Origin: a virus
Virus record (IMG/VR): IMGVR_UViG_3300032164_000034
Span: 1 to 37,671 of that record
DNA length: 37,671 nt
Reading direction: 5' to 3' (one strand)
Shown here: in pieces, positions 1 through 7,175 of the stretch
How positions within the stretch are numbered: position 1 is the first letter of the stretch
Layout of the letters: every line of letters starts with the position of its first letter
Translations under genes and position numbers: made by a program
The notes under the pieces: model-generated
Seen by the model: only the letters and a program-made list of their open reading frames with translations
The model's database searches: none
Told to the model about the DNA's origin: nothing

Positions 1-1
1 A

Positions 2-193
2 AGCTCCGACTATCGCTGGTCCAAGGAAGAGATCGAGCGGTACGTCGCGGGGTTCCGGAACTACGACTACAGGGCGAGCACGACCGCGAAGATTCTCGCG
101 AACAGCAGCAAAGTTCCCACTGAGCAGGAGCGCATGTTGGAGGTGCTCAAGCACTGGCGCGAGCCCCGGCTCCCCACGGGCTGCCCGTACTGA
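2..193 (+). CDS. Hypothetical protein, C-terminal part
   Basis: An open frame enters from the left edge and ends at TGA 191-193, giving 63 visible residues. The residues are mostly polar and helical (SKEEIERYVAGFRNY near the start, then a Lys/Glu/Arg-rich helix) and end in PTGCPY. No family is recognised. The 10-base gap to the next gene, with a GGGAAC ribosome-site-like stretch, suggests co-transcription with it. The true start lies outside the window. Confidence 0.6.
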   Translation, partial: SSDYRWSKEEIERYVAGFRNYDYRASTTAKILANSSKVPTEQERMLEVLKHWREPRLPTGCPY

Positions 194-203
194 TGGGAAC
201 CTC

Positions 204-812
204 ATGAAGTCAGAAACCGCAGAGCAGATCCTCACTGTCGTATTGGAAACCCAAACTTGGGTTCACTCGGGAGATGAAGGAGATCATGTCGTCAGGTACC
301 CTGATCTCTGGGCTGTTGCCCGCCATGCACTGAAGGTCGGGGTGGGTGAGCCCACGTTGAAGTCTTTCTTCGCGAACTTGGGGGAGGAGGACACAGACGA
401 GCTTCTTCGAGTACCTGACGATGATCTCACCGAGAGGGTGGTGGTCGCGATTGATGAGATCAATGAGATCTTGCAAGTCGCCAAGGACGAAGTGGGGGAT
501 GAAATACTCCTCGATCTTCTCCTTGAGGCAGACGCTCTCTCCCAAGCAGAGAGGCTTCGTAGGGAGGCTGATGGAGCCTACGATTTCGATGACGCCCTGT
601 TGATCCCAGCCCTTATCCAGACCCTCCTTGGGATTGGGCTCGATAGAGGGAAGATCACGGAGCGGCTTTACAAGATCTACGGCAACGAGTCCTGGGTCAG
701 GAACCAGTTCCTGACGGACAGCCTGACCGAAGAGACTCTTCTGGGGGAGCCTTGGGTCTGGGATACACTCCTCGACTTGAGGGGCAAGATCGATGAAGTC
801 ATCCTCGCTTGA
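204..812 (+). CDS. Acidic hypothetical protein
   Basis: This is a 202-residue protein that I do not recognise. It is strongly acidic, with many Asp/Glu runs such as LGEEDTDELL and VAKDEVGDEILLDLLLEAD, looks mainly helical, and has no signal peptide, membrane segment or cysteine cluster. The ATG follows GGGAACCTC. Codon use is GC-rich like its neighbours. It sits just upstream of the lipoprotein gene, separated by only about 23 bases, so the two are probably in one transcript. Function unknown; an acidic protein of this kind could be an inhibitor or a DNA mimic, but nothing in the sequence proves that. Confidence 0.7.
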   Translation: MKSETAEQILTVVLETQTWVHSGDEGDHVVRYPDLWAVARHALKVGVGEPTLKSFFANLGEEDTDELLRVPDDDLTERVVVAIDEINEILQVAKDEVGDEILLDLLLEADALSQAERLRREADGAYDFDDALLIPALIQTLLGIGLDRGKITERLYKIYGNESWVRNQFLTDSLTEETLLGEPWVWDTLLDLRGKIDEVILA

Positions 813-835
813 TCTGCCTATCGTCCTGGCCCTGT

Positions 836-1081
836 ATGACTTCCCTCAAGCTCGTTCTCCTTCTCGCTCTCTCCATCGCAGTCCTCGGTTGTGGCTCCAC
901 CCCTGCCCCCACGCCCGTGGACGCAGCCGTGGTGGCGGACGCGGGTGATGTCTCCGACGCAGCCGATGTTGGCGTTGCCGACGATGCAGCCGCCGCTGAC
1001 GACGCCGGGCTTGTCGAAGACGCAGCCGTCTCCGACGACGCAGGATCCGTCGAGGACGCTGGGGCGACCGACGCGGGTTGA
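836..1081 (+). CDS. Small lipoprotein with Asp/Ala/Gly-rich tail
   Basis: Starting at ATG 836 the protein is 81 residues: a charged N terminus, a hydrophobic core (LKLVLLLALSIAVLG) and a lipobox ending at Cys19, then a low-complexity tail of Asp, Ala, Val and Gly (ADDAAAADDAG, SDDAGSVEDAG). A longer TTG start at 809 would put nine unlikely residues before the signal, so 836 is preferred. It should be a lipid-anchored envelope protein. DAG-type tails are a familiar style in myxobacterial lipoproteins, so the gene may have been taken from such a host. Possible roles are superinfection exclusion or another cell-surface function, or an outer spanin, though no partner inner spanin is evident next to it. 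Confidence 0.65.
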   Translation: MTSLKLVLLLALSIAVLGCGSTPAPTPVDAAVVADAGDVSDAADVGVADDAAAADDAGLVEDAAVSDDAGSVEDAGATDAG

Positions 1082-1096
1082 CCTGCGGGAATCGTG

Positions 1097-1120
1097 AAAC
1101 GGTCGGCTCCCCACCCGTTT
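1097..1120 (+). other. Inverted repeat before the kinase gene
   Basis: AAACGG at 1097-1102 pairs perfectly with CCGTTT at 1115-1120 across a 12-base loop. It lies between the lipoprotein and kinase genes. A very similar block (AAAAGGGG then CCCGTTT, 1582-1604) lies before the TPR gene. Both are followed directly by TAGGGTG. It could be a weak terminator without a U-tract or part of a regulatory site. Confidence 0.35.
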
Positions 1121-1127
1121 CTAGGGT

Positions 1128-1583
1128 GTGAAGAGCCTCATCATCCTCGTCGGTGCCTCAGGTTCCGGGAAGTCCTCCTGGAGCCGAGGCCGTCTTGCCT
1201 CAGGGCAGGCTGTGGTCTGCTCTGCGGACGACGGGCTCATCGACTCGGACGGCGTGTACAGGTTCGCCCCCGAGAAGCTCGGTGCGGCGCACGCGGCTTG
1301 CCAGGCGAAGGCACGCGCCGCGATGGGCAGAGGCGTACCTCTCGTCGTCATCGACAACACGAACACGAGCATCTCGGAGATTGGGGTGTACCTCAATCTG
1401 GGGGATCAGTTCGAGTACTTCCCTGAGGTTCTCGTGTTCGATTCGGAACACGACTCGGAGGTTCTCGCTGCCAGGAACAGGCACGGCGTCCCTGCCCATG
1501 TGATTCTGAACCAGCTTGCCAGGATCGAGGGAACTCTGGCCAACTGGCCGGAATCGTTCCCGATGTTCAAACGAATCGTGTAA
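1128..1583 (+). CDS. P-loop kinase, polynucleotide-kinase-like (AAA/N4BP2L1-type)
   Basis: The protein is 151 residues starting at GTG 1128. Residues 4-16 form the first strand and Walker A (GASGSGKS, Lys15). SADDG near residue 33, the Y-R-F-A-P then AHAAC segment, VVIDNTNT near 75 and RNRHGVP near 117 match the layout of small P-loop kinases of the T4 Pnk / N4BP2L1 type: the DNTNT strand acts as Walker B and the late Arg as a lid residue. It lacks a phosphatase domain, unlike T4 Pnkp. The likely reaction is ATP-dependent 5'-phosphorylation of RNA or DNA ends. An RNA ligase gene follows one gene downstream, which supports an end-repair role. The exact substrate cannot be read from the sequence. 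Confidence 0.75.
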   Translation: MKSLIILVGASGSGKSSWSRGRLASGQAVVCSADDGLIDSDGVYRFAPEKLGAAHAACQAKARAAMGRGVPLVVIDNTNTSISEIGVYLNLGDQFEYFPEVLVFDSEHDSEVLAARNRHGVPAHVILNQLARIEGTLANWPESFPMFKRIV

Positions 1584-1625
1584 AAGGGGCTGCCTCGCCC
1601 GTTTGTAGGGTGGAGGAACCAGTCC

Positions 1626-2381
1626 ATGCGCTACAGATACATGATCGTCTCGGCCCTGCTCCTGTGGGCCACCCCCCTGCAAGCACAGGCACAGACCCCT
1701 GAGGACGAGGCTCGTGCGCTCTTCGCCACCGGCAGCACGGCGTTCGAGGAGGCTCGGTGGCTCGACTGCGCCCACCTCTTCGAGCGGAGCTTCACGATCG
1801 CGTTCCGTCCTGCGCTCCTCTACAACGTCGGCCTCTGCTACCAGCGGGCCACGGGCGCGCTCTCGGACGCCGACGCCACCCCGCTCCTGGAGCGAGCCGT
1901 CGCCGCCTACCGGCGCTACCTGCGGGAGCTTCCTGACGCGACCAACGCAGAGCGGGTCCAGATGTCCATCTCCGACATCCAGTCCCGCCTCGACAGCATG
2001 ACCCCCACCATCGTCACCGAAACCCCGACCCCCGAGGTCGAGGTCGAGCCCGAGGCCGCTCCCGTGACCGTGGCTCGCAACGAGTTCCCGTTCACGATCG
2101 TCACCGGGGCGCTGGCCCTCGTCTCGACGGCGCTCGCGATCGGCCTCGGACTCCACGCGCAATCGATCTACTCGGGCTTGTCCTCGACGTGCGGTCAGAC
2201 CCCTGAAGGCTGCGCCGAAGCCCGGATCTCGGAGGTCGGCTCGTTCTCCTTGGGCGCGAACCTCATGTGGGTGTTGTCCGGACTTGCCCTTGTAGGAACT
2301 TCAATCAGCTTGGCGGTCGAGTTCACGGCCACGGACACGCGGCCCTCCCTGGTCGCCCTCACGGTGGGAAGGAGTTTCTGA
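1626..2381 (+). CDS. Secreted TPR protein of myxobacterial style
   Basis: The protein is 251 residues. Residues 1-23 form a signal peptide ending in a QAQA-type cleavage site. TPR-like helices follow at about 27-110 (ARALFATGSTAFEEARW, then LLYNVGLCYQRA, then AYRRYLRELPDA). A Pro/Glu/Val-rich linker spans about 125-145. A hydrophobic helix (IVTGALALVSTALAIGLGL) and a second hydrophobic stretch near 213-228 follow, and the protein ends in Phe. A TPR segment plus linker plus C-terminal membrane helix is typical of many Polyangia/Myxococcota envelope proteins and is very unusual in a phage, so this looks like a captured host gene. GTGGAGG at 1611-1617 is a good ribosome site for ATG 1626. Confidence 0.75.
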   Translation: MRYRYMIVSALLLWATPLQAQAQTPEDEARALFATGSTAFEEARWLDCAHLFERSFTIAFRPALLYNVGLCYQRATGALSDADATPLLERAVAAYRRYLRELPDATNAERVQMSISDIQSRLDSMTPTIVTETPTPEVEVEPEAAPVTVARNEFPFTIVTGALALVSTALAIGLGLHAQSIYSGLSSTCGQTPEGCAEARISEVGSFSLGANLMWVLSGLALVGTSISLAVEFTATDTRPSLVALTVGRSF

Positions 2382-2423
2382 GCTAGTTGGGTGATAGTTT
2401 GCGGAAGAGATTGAAGGTGTGTG

Positions 2424-3119
2424 ATGAAGACCAAGTACCCCCGGACGTTTCACGTCCCGTGGTCGCAGGGGGCGACCGACGACGACAAGACCCACACGTT
2501 CTCTGACATCGAGAAGATGTTCGGCGGCAAGCAAGTCATCGTCACCGAGAAGATGGACGGGGAAAACACCACGATCTACTCGACGGGGGAGTGCCACGCG
2601 CGGAGTTTGGACTCGGCGGGCCATGCCTCACGGGACTACGTTCGCGGCAAGGCCCGCGAGGTAGGCTGCGCTGGATTCCCTGAGGGCTGGCGGCTCATGG
2701 GGGAGAACCTCTACGCCAAGCACTCAATCTCCTACGACTTGCTCCCCGACTACTTCGTGGTCTTCGGAGTCGCAGACGCCTCGAACATGGCTCGGCCTTG
2801 GTCTGAGGTCGAAGAGTGGGCAGACCTTCTGGGCCTGCCCTCTGCGCCGGTTCTTTGGAGGGGCACCTGGGACACGAAGAAGGTCATGTCCCTCTACCCG
2901 TTCAAGTCTCTCCTGAGTTCCACTGGGACGAGCGAAGGCTACGTCGTGCGGGTCGCTGGAAGCTTCCCGATGAGCAACTTCGACAAGTACGTCGCGAAGT
3001 TCGTGCGGGCCAAGCACGTCCAGACAGACACGCACTGGATGCAGCAGGAAGTCACACCAAACAAGCGCGTCACTGCGTCGGCTCAGCGGGTTGCTGACCG
3101 GGCTCTCAGGTCTCGTTAG
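2424..3119 (+). CDS. RNA ligase family protein
   Basis: The protein is 231 residues from ATG 2424 (GTG 2421 is also possible; GAAGG at 2413-2417 fits the ATG better). Nucleotidyltransferase motifs are visible in order: motif I EKMDGEN with the likely AMP-accepting Lys43, then CHARSLDS, GENLYAKHSI, YFVVFGVAD (motif III region), EGYVVR (motif IV, near 171) and AKFVRAKH (motif V, Lys192/Lys197). This is the RNA_ligase / Rnl2-type fold, which joins RNA ends through lysyl-AMP and RNA-AMP intermediates. With the nearby P-loop kinase it makes a plausible RNA repair pair, as in T4, where such enzymes reverse tRNA cleavage by host nucleases. That role is inferred from the pairing. Confidence 0.85.
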   Translation: MKTKYPRTFHVPWSQGATDDDKTHTFSDIEKMFGGKQVIVTEKMDGENTTIYSTGECHARSLDSAGHASRDYVRGKAREVGCAGFPEGWRLMGENLYAKHSISYDLLPDYFVVFGVADASNMARPWSEVEEWADLLGLPSAPVLWRGTWDTKKVMSLYPFKSLLSSTGTSEGYVVRVAGSFPMSNFDKYVAKFVRAKHVQTDTHWMQQEVTPNKRVTASAQRVADRALRSR

Positions 3120-3136
3120 GTTGGACATATTCGCGG

Positions 3137-3448
3137 GTGGGTATGCCGCCCCGTCATCGACGCCCACGCCCATTCCCACGTCCAGGACCGCCCCCTCCTG
3201 CACCGCCGCCGCCGCCGCCCTCAGTACTGAGGGTTCGCGAGTCGGAATTCATGGCAGTGGGAGGCTCACCCGAAAGTGCCCGGACCCAGATTGGGGCGTT
3301 GGGTGGTTCTTCTGGACTCGGCTCTCCTGAGGGAGTGGTCGTCGGGTCGCCTGGAGACCTCTATGTGGACCTCAACGGCGGTGTTGGCTTGACCTTCTGG
3401 GTCAAGGAAACAGGTGTCGGCACGAACACCGGGTGGGCCGCGAAGTAG
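3137..3448 (+). CDS. Proline-rich virion-like protein with a fibre-type C-terminal motif
   Basis: The protein is 103 residues from GTG 3137 (ATG 3143 possible). The first third is Pro/Arg-rich with a run of seven or more prolines. The last part, GSPEGVVVGSPGDLYVDLN then LTFWVKETGVGTNTGWAAK, matches a motif common in phage tail-fibre and structural proteins (SPEGVV..PG.LY.D, then L.VK..GTG.TGW). It is therefore probably a small decoration or fibre protein, even though it lies outside the main tail block. The start is uncertain because no clear ribosome site precedes either candidate. Confidence 0.6.
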   Translation: MGMPPRHRRPRPFPRPGPPPPAPPPPPPSVLRVRESEFMAVGGSPESARTQIGALGGSSGLGSPEGVVVGSPGDLYVDLNGGVGLTFWVKETGVGTNTGWAAK

Positions 3449-3451
3449 CAC

Positions 3452-3468
3452 CTCTCAATCTTTGAGAG
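3452..3468 (+). terminator. Hairpin between the fibre-like and vWA genes
   Basis: CTCTCAA (3452-3458), a TCT loop and TTGAGAG (3462-3468) form a perfect 7-bp stem just after the stop at 3448. A run of five T residues follows, but only after a 9-base interval, so it is not a classic intrinsic terminator. It may mark the end of the upstream transcript. Confidence 0.4.
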
Positions 3469-3516
3469 CTAGGTCAGTTTTTCGGTCCGGTGCGTAAAGA
3501 TCCCAACAGAGGATCA

Positions 3517-5976
3517 ATGCCGCCCACCACCGAAAACACAAAGTTCTCCCTCCGCAACTTCTCCGGCAAGCCCACCAAGCACTTCCGCGTCGAGCGGGAT
3601 GACCTGACTGGTCAGGCTCCTGTCGCCAAGAAGACGCCCTCCCACCACATCTTCGTGATCGACCGCAGCGGGTCGATGTACGGGGACATGGAGGCGGTCA
3701 AGTCGATGACCGAGAAGCTCCTCACCCTCGGGGAGTTCGATGACCCGACCCTTCGGGTGTCTCTCATCACCTACTCGTCGCAGGGCGACGTGAAGCTCCA
3801 CTTCCAGCATGTGACGGTCGCGGACGTGATGAAGGCGTCGAGTCCTCACCTGAAGGAGATCCGCTCGATCCGTGCGACGGCCATGACCTGCATCTCGCAG
3901 GGGCTCGTGCTGGCTGAGACGGTGATCGATGACAAGGAGACGACCTGCATCACGCTCCACACCGATGGGTTCGCGAACGACGCTTCCCCGTCGGCAGAGG
4001 CACGCACGATCGCAGCGACCGTCGAGAAGCTCAAGAAGCATCCCAATCTCTTCGTCAACACCATCGCCTACCGCGACTACTGCGACTTCAATCTTCTCTC
4101 CTCGATCTCGAACGGGCTTTCTGGCGCGTGCATCCAGGCGAGGGACATCAAGCAGGTCTACGAGGCGCTCTACAACGCCACGGCTCTGCTCGCTGGTTCG
4201 ATGGCACCGGCCATCGAAGCCTCCAAGGGGAAGGCTGACTACATCGCGTTCATCTCGAAGTCCGCACGCAAGGTGCTGGGCTCGGAGGACAACCTCGTGG
4301 TCCGTGGCCTCAGTTCGACCGACGATCGCTCGGTCTACCGCTACTTCGAGGTCACGGAGGCTGAGTACGCGAAGCTCGCGTGCCCGGAGACGCTCGGCAC
4401 GCCTTCGGCGGGAGCCATCTCTACCTACTGCCGGGCGCAGATCAGCGAGGGCCACCACAACACGGCCAAGTACGCACTCGTCGCCATGAAGAACGAGACG
4501 CTCCTGAACACCCACTACCGGGCGCTCGTCTCGTCGGATGTCGCGGCCTTCGCAGGGGCTGTCGAAGAGACCCTGTTCTCGGAGTCCGAGTACCCACTGG
4601 CTGCGGACTTCGGCCTCGCGGCGAAGGGACCGTCGGTCCTGAAGGTGCTCTCGGTCCTCGACCAGCACGCGAAGTCCCTGAGCGTCAACCTCAAGGTGCT
4701 CGTGTCTGGCTACAAGCGTCGTGGCCTCAAGCGTGTTCCTGGTGTCCGTCTCGAAGACGGCACGCTCCAGCCTCCGACCGTCGAATCCCGCTACCGCACG
4801 GCCAACGAGGAGTGGGTCGCCGTCAATGGGTTCGAGTTGAACCGCAACACGGCGACCGTGAACATGCTCGTCTCGCAGCCGATCGACCTCTACCCGCACA
4901 ACGGGAACGTCCGGGTCGCCTCGGTTGCTGGAATCGACCTCACGCCACTCAAGGCGTTCAACAACTACACGCTCGTGAGCGACGGTTCGTTGAACGTGAA
5001 CCAGATCATGCTCAAGACCTCGGACAAGCGGTGCTTCCGCGAACTGAAGGATCTGGGAGTGGTCACTGGCGAGTACGCTCCTGGGGGTGCTTTCGCGATC
5101 GACTTCTCGAACCTGCCGCTCGTGGACTTCGAGTCGAGCTTCGACTCGGTGGCTCCGGACGAGGTTCGAGATCTTGCGCGGCTCACGGTCCTCTCGAAGA
5201 TCCTCTCGGGCATGTCCAAGGGGGAATCGACGGCGATGACTGCGGAGCAGGTCGCGGAACTCAAGAAGCACTACCTGTCCTCGGCCCTCTACTTCTCGCC
5301 TCCGACGACGAACGAGCAGGCTGACCTCAAGGACGCCATCGCTCTCGGCAAGATCGACACACGGCTCTCGTACAAGATCGACGTGGGCATTCCGGCCATG
5401 ACTTCGGTGACGAAGCTCAAGTCGGGCAACGAGGGTCTTCAGCGTCGATTCACGTCGGCTTTCCACGGGAAGCCGGTCGAGAAGTCGAACCTCTCGGAGA
5501 TCCTTCTTCCCGGCACGACCTGGGACGTGAAGAAGCTCACCGCACGCACGCAACTGGACGAGACAGACACCATCTCGTACCCAATCTACGAGGGCATCCT
5601 CGGGACTGGTGCCACCACCGAAGTCGAGCGCGTCCTCAAGCTCGCCGGACACGAAGACCCCAAGGGCTTCCTCAAGAGCCTCAAGGGCAGCGACCATGAG
5701 GCTGTGGTCGCCTCGGTCGCGGATGCACTCCGGCTCGTGGATGGGATGATCGAGTCCTTCTACGATCGGATCCGCCCCCTCGCCTTCTACATCGGCGCGA
5801 CCGGGCTGGTCCCGGACTCGCTCAATGCGAAGGCGTTCACTTCGGATGCGTTCGCCACGCAGTACACGGATGCCAAGCTCTCGAAGGCCGAGAAGGAGGA
5901 CGGTACGTTCTTCGTCCTGCCGAACGGACTCGTGGTCACGGTGTTCGTGAAGGCTGAGCACTTCACCGTCTCGTGA
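3517..5976 (+). CDS. Large von Willebrand factor A domain protein
   Basis: The protein is 819 residues. ATG 3517 has AGAGGA five bases upstream and is preferred over GTG 3490. Residues about 40-240 form a vWA domain with a complete MIDAS metal site: DRSGS (Asp49, Ser51, Ser53), a threonine in RATAMT (Thr121 or Thr124) and TDG (Asp150). The remaining 580 or so residues have no family I can name; they look mixed alpha/beta and include a conserved-looking block near YPLAADFGLAAKGPS. Such proteins bind metal-dependent partners and often work with a MoxR-type ATPase, but none is visible here. No signal or membrane segment is seen, so the protein is cytosolic or in the virion. The gene is alone between two hairpins, which suggests its own transcript. 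Confidence 0.85.
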   Translation: MPPTTENTKFSLRNFSGKPTKHFRVERDDLTGQAPVAKKTPSHHIFVIDRSGSMYGDMEAVKSMTEKLLTLGEFDDPTLRVSLITYSSQGDVKLHFQHVTVADVMKASSPHLKEIRSIRATAMTCISQGLVLAETVIDDKETTCITLHTDGFANDASPSAEARTIAATVEKLKKHPNLFVNTIAYRDYCDFNLLSSISNGLSGACIQARDIKQVYEALYNATALLAGSMAPAIEASKGKADYIAFISKSARKVLGSEDNLVVRGLSSTDDRSVYRYFEVTEAEYAKLACPETLGTPSAGAISTYCRAQISEGHHNTAKYALVAMKNETLLNTHYRALVSSDVAAFAGAVEETLFSESEYPLAADFGLAAKGPSVLKVLSVLDQHAKSLSVNLKVLVSGYKRRGLKRVPGVRLEDGTLQPPTVESRYRTANEEWVAVNGFELNRNTATVNMLVSQPIDLYPHNGNVRVASVAGIDLTPLKAFNNYTLVSDGSLNVNQIMLKTSDKRCFRELKDLGVVTGEYAPGGAFAIDFSNLPLVDFESSFDSVAPDEVRDLARLTVLSKILSGMSKGESTAMTAEQVAELKKHYLSSALYFSPPTTNEQADLKDAIALGKIDTRLSYKIDVGIPAMTSVTKLKSGNEGLQRRFTSAFHGKPVEKSNLSEILLPGTTWDVKKLTARTQLDETDTISYPIYEGILGTGATTEVERVLKLAGHEDPKGFLKSLKGSDHEAVVASVADALRLVDGMIESFYDRIRPLAFYIGATGLVPDSLNAKAFTSDAFATQYTDAKLSKAEKEDGTFFVLPNGLVVTVFVKAEHFTVS

Positions 5977-5983
5977 TCGTGAA

Positions 5984-6026
5984 ATGTCTCGGTCCTCAAT
6001 CGTTTCCAAGATGAGGACCGAGACAT
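5984..6026. repeat. Perfect 15-bp inverted repeat
   Basis: ATGTCTCGGTCCTCA (5984-5998) is exactly complementary to TGAGGACCGAGACAT (6012-6026) around a 13-base centre. It lies 7 bases after the vWA stop and 30 bases before the methyltransferase start. No U-tract follows on either strand. It could be a strong transcript-end hairpin, a two-way terminator or a protein-binding operator. Confidence 0.8.
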
Positions 6027-6056
6027 GACTCTGCGAGAGAAGCCTGGAGCCTGACC

Positions 6057-6593
6057 GTGGGCTACGGCAGGCTCAATCAAGCACAGCGCCTGGCAGTCGC
6101 CCCGCACCTCGTCGGGAAGACCATCCATGACCTCGGGGCGGGGGACTTGGAGTTGGCGCAGGAGTGCCTGTCCCTCGGGGCGTGGCATGTCGTCGCAATC
6201 GACAAGGAGATGTCCCGGCGCAAGCAGAAGGGGATCACCAAGCTCCACCTGAACTTCTCAGAGTTCAAGGATCCAGCACCTACGGTGGTTCTCTCGTGGC
6301 CTGTGAACTGGGTAGTCGAGGGGCTCCTGCGGATCGTCAGGGAGGCTGAGACGGTCGTCTACATCGGGACCAACACCAACGGCATGGCGTGCGGCACCAA
6401 GATCCTGTGGAAGCACCTCGCCACCAGAGAGGTGCTCGCCCATGTTCCCGTCCACGGGAACACGATGATCGTCTACGGCGCTCTCCTCCAGAAGTCCCGC
6501 AAGGTTCTGCCAGAGGAGTTCGCGGCCCTGAACACGGACGAGATCTACTCGTTCGAGAGCCTGTACGGACCCAATCCGGTTGTCAGGCTCTAG
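6057..6593 (+). CDS. SAM-dependent methyltransferase-like protein
   Basis: The protein is 178 residues from GTG 6057, with GGAG seven bases upstream. IHDLGAGDLELA (residues 23-34) is a class I motif I glycine loop. VVAIDKE (45-51) supplies the acidic residue that usually holds the SAM ribose. VVLSWPVNW near 82 occupies the motif IV position. The rest (VVYIGTNTNGMACG, ALLQKSRKVLPEEFAALN) fits the later Rossmann strands. The methyl acceptor cannot be told from sequence; the protein is short and has no target-recognition domain, so it may act on a small molecule, nucleotide or protein. It is followed after 12 bases by the nuclease gene. Confidence 0.7.
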   Translation: MGYGRLNQAQRLAVAPHLVGKTIHDLGAGDLELAQECLSLGAWHVVAIDKEMSRRKQKGITKLHLNFSEFKDPAPTVVLSWPVNWVVEGLLRIVREAETVVYIGTNTNGMACGTKILWKHLATREVLAHVPVHGNTMIVYGALLQKSRKVLPEEFAALNTDEIYSFESLYGPNPVVRL

Positions 6594-6605
6594 CTGCCCC
6601 TGAGC

Positions 6606-7019
6606 ATGACGTGGGAGTACGCGGCCTCAATCGTTCGAGTCCTCGACGGCGACACCGCCGTTTTCAGGCTGGTCAAGACCTTCACCCAGGAGGTTGACTT
6701 TGGCTTCTTCATCCACGACTCCGTGGCTCTCTCCAAGAGCACAGAGTTGAGCTTCAGGTTTTTCGGGATCAATTGCCCGGAGATCCATAGCTCGGACGCG
6801 GCTCTCAAGGCCCGTGGATTGAAGGCGAAGGCAGAGGTCGAGCGCCTGTGCTCCCTCGGCCCCTTGCGGCTCGTGAGCTACAAGCCGGACAAGTACGGAC
6901 GCTGGCTCGCTGATGTCTATGTGACGCCCTCAGGCAAGAAGGAAATCCATATCAACCAGGCTCTCCTGGACGGTGGTTTTGCCCTCCCGTACAACGGCGA
7001 CGGTGTGAAGCCGGTCTGA
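6606..7019 (+). CDS. Staphylococcal-nuclease-like (thermonuclease) protein
   Basis: The protein is 137 residues. The SNase/OB-fold signatures are present: VLDGDTA (Asp14, Asp16), RFFGINCPEI with Arg51 and Glu59, and KYGRWLADVYV with Arg99, then INQALLDGGFALPY. These correspond to the calcium and catalytic residues of the family, except that the usual Asp of the GIDxPE motif is Asn56. Activity is therefore plausible but may be altered. The domain is interrupted near residues 24-46 by an insertion (KTFTQEVDFGFFIHDSVALSK). No signal peptide is present, so it would act inside the cell, for example on host nucleic acid. Confidence 0.8.
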   Translation: MTWEYAASIVRVLDGDTAVFRLVKTFTQEVDFGFFIHDSVALSKSTELSFRFFGINCPEIHSSDAALKARGLKAKAEVERLCSLGPLRLVSYKPDKYGRWLADVYVTPSGKKEIHINQALLDGGFALPYNGDGVKPV

Positions 7020-7020
7020 G

Positions 7021-7116
7021 ATGCCTGATCTCTCTTGGATGGGGATTGGGTGGATTCTGCTCATCCTCCTCAGCTTGATTGCGATGATCATTCACGACGA
7101 CTACTGGAAGAAGTAG
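7021..7116 (+). CDS. 31-residue single-pass membrane peptide
   Basis: ATG 7021 begins one base after the nuclease stop and reads 31 codons to TAG 7114-7116. The peptide has a hydrophobic stretch from about residue 7 to 24 (MGIGWILLILLSLIAMII) and a short polar tail HDDYWKK. It looks like a tiny membrane protein translated by coupling to the nuclease gene. Many phages carry such peptides as lysis helpers, exclusion factors or enzyme anchors. No ribosome site of its own is obvious, so this call is moderate. Confidence 0.5.
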   Translation: MPDLSWMGIGWILLILLSLIAMIIHDDYWKK

Positions 7117-7126
7117 GGCTCTCCGG

Positions 7127-7163
7127 TAGAGTCAGACGCCTGTACCCCGAACCATCGGTACAG
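7127..7163 (+). promoter_or_regulatory. Candidate promoter TAGAGT with leader hairpin
   Basis: CGGTAGAGT (7124-7132) contains a -10-like TAGAGT; the -35 region (CTGGAA) is poor. It is followed by CTGTACC (7140-7146) and GGTACAG (7157-7163), a perfect 7-bp inverted repeat that ends just before the ribosome site. The same CGGTAGAGT plus hairpin arrangement occurs at 20695-20740. The function is inferred. Confidence 0.35.
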
Positions 7164-7175
7164 CAGAGGAAGAAC

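Noticed and set aside
3514-6009. Long antisense open frame (831 codons) opposite the vWA gene
   Set aside because: It mirrors the vWA gene almost exactly, is dominated by Arg/Asp/Glu/Leu/Val as expected from the complement of GC-rich codons, and lacks any recognisable motif or ribosome site. It is a codon-bias shadow.
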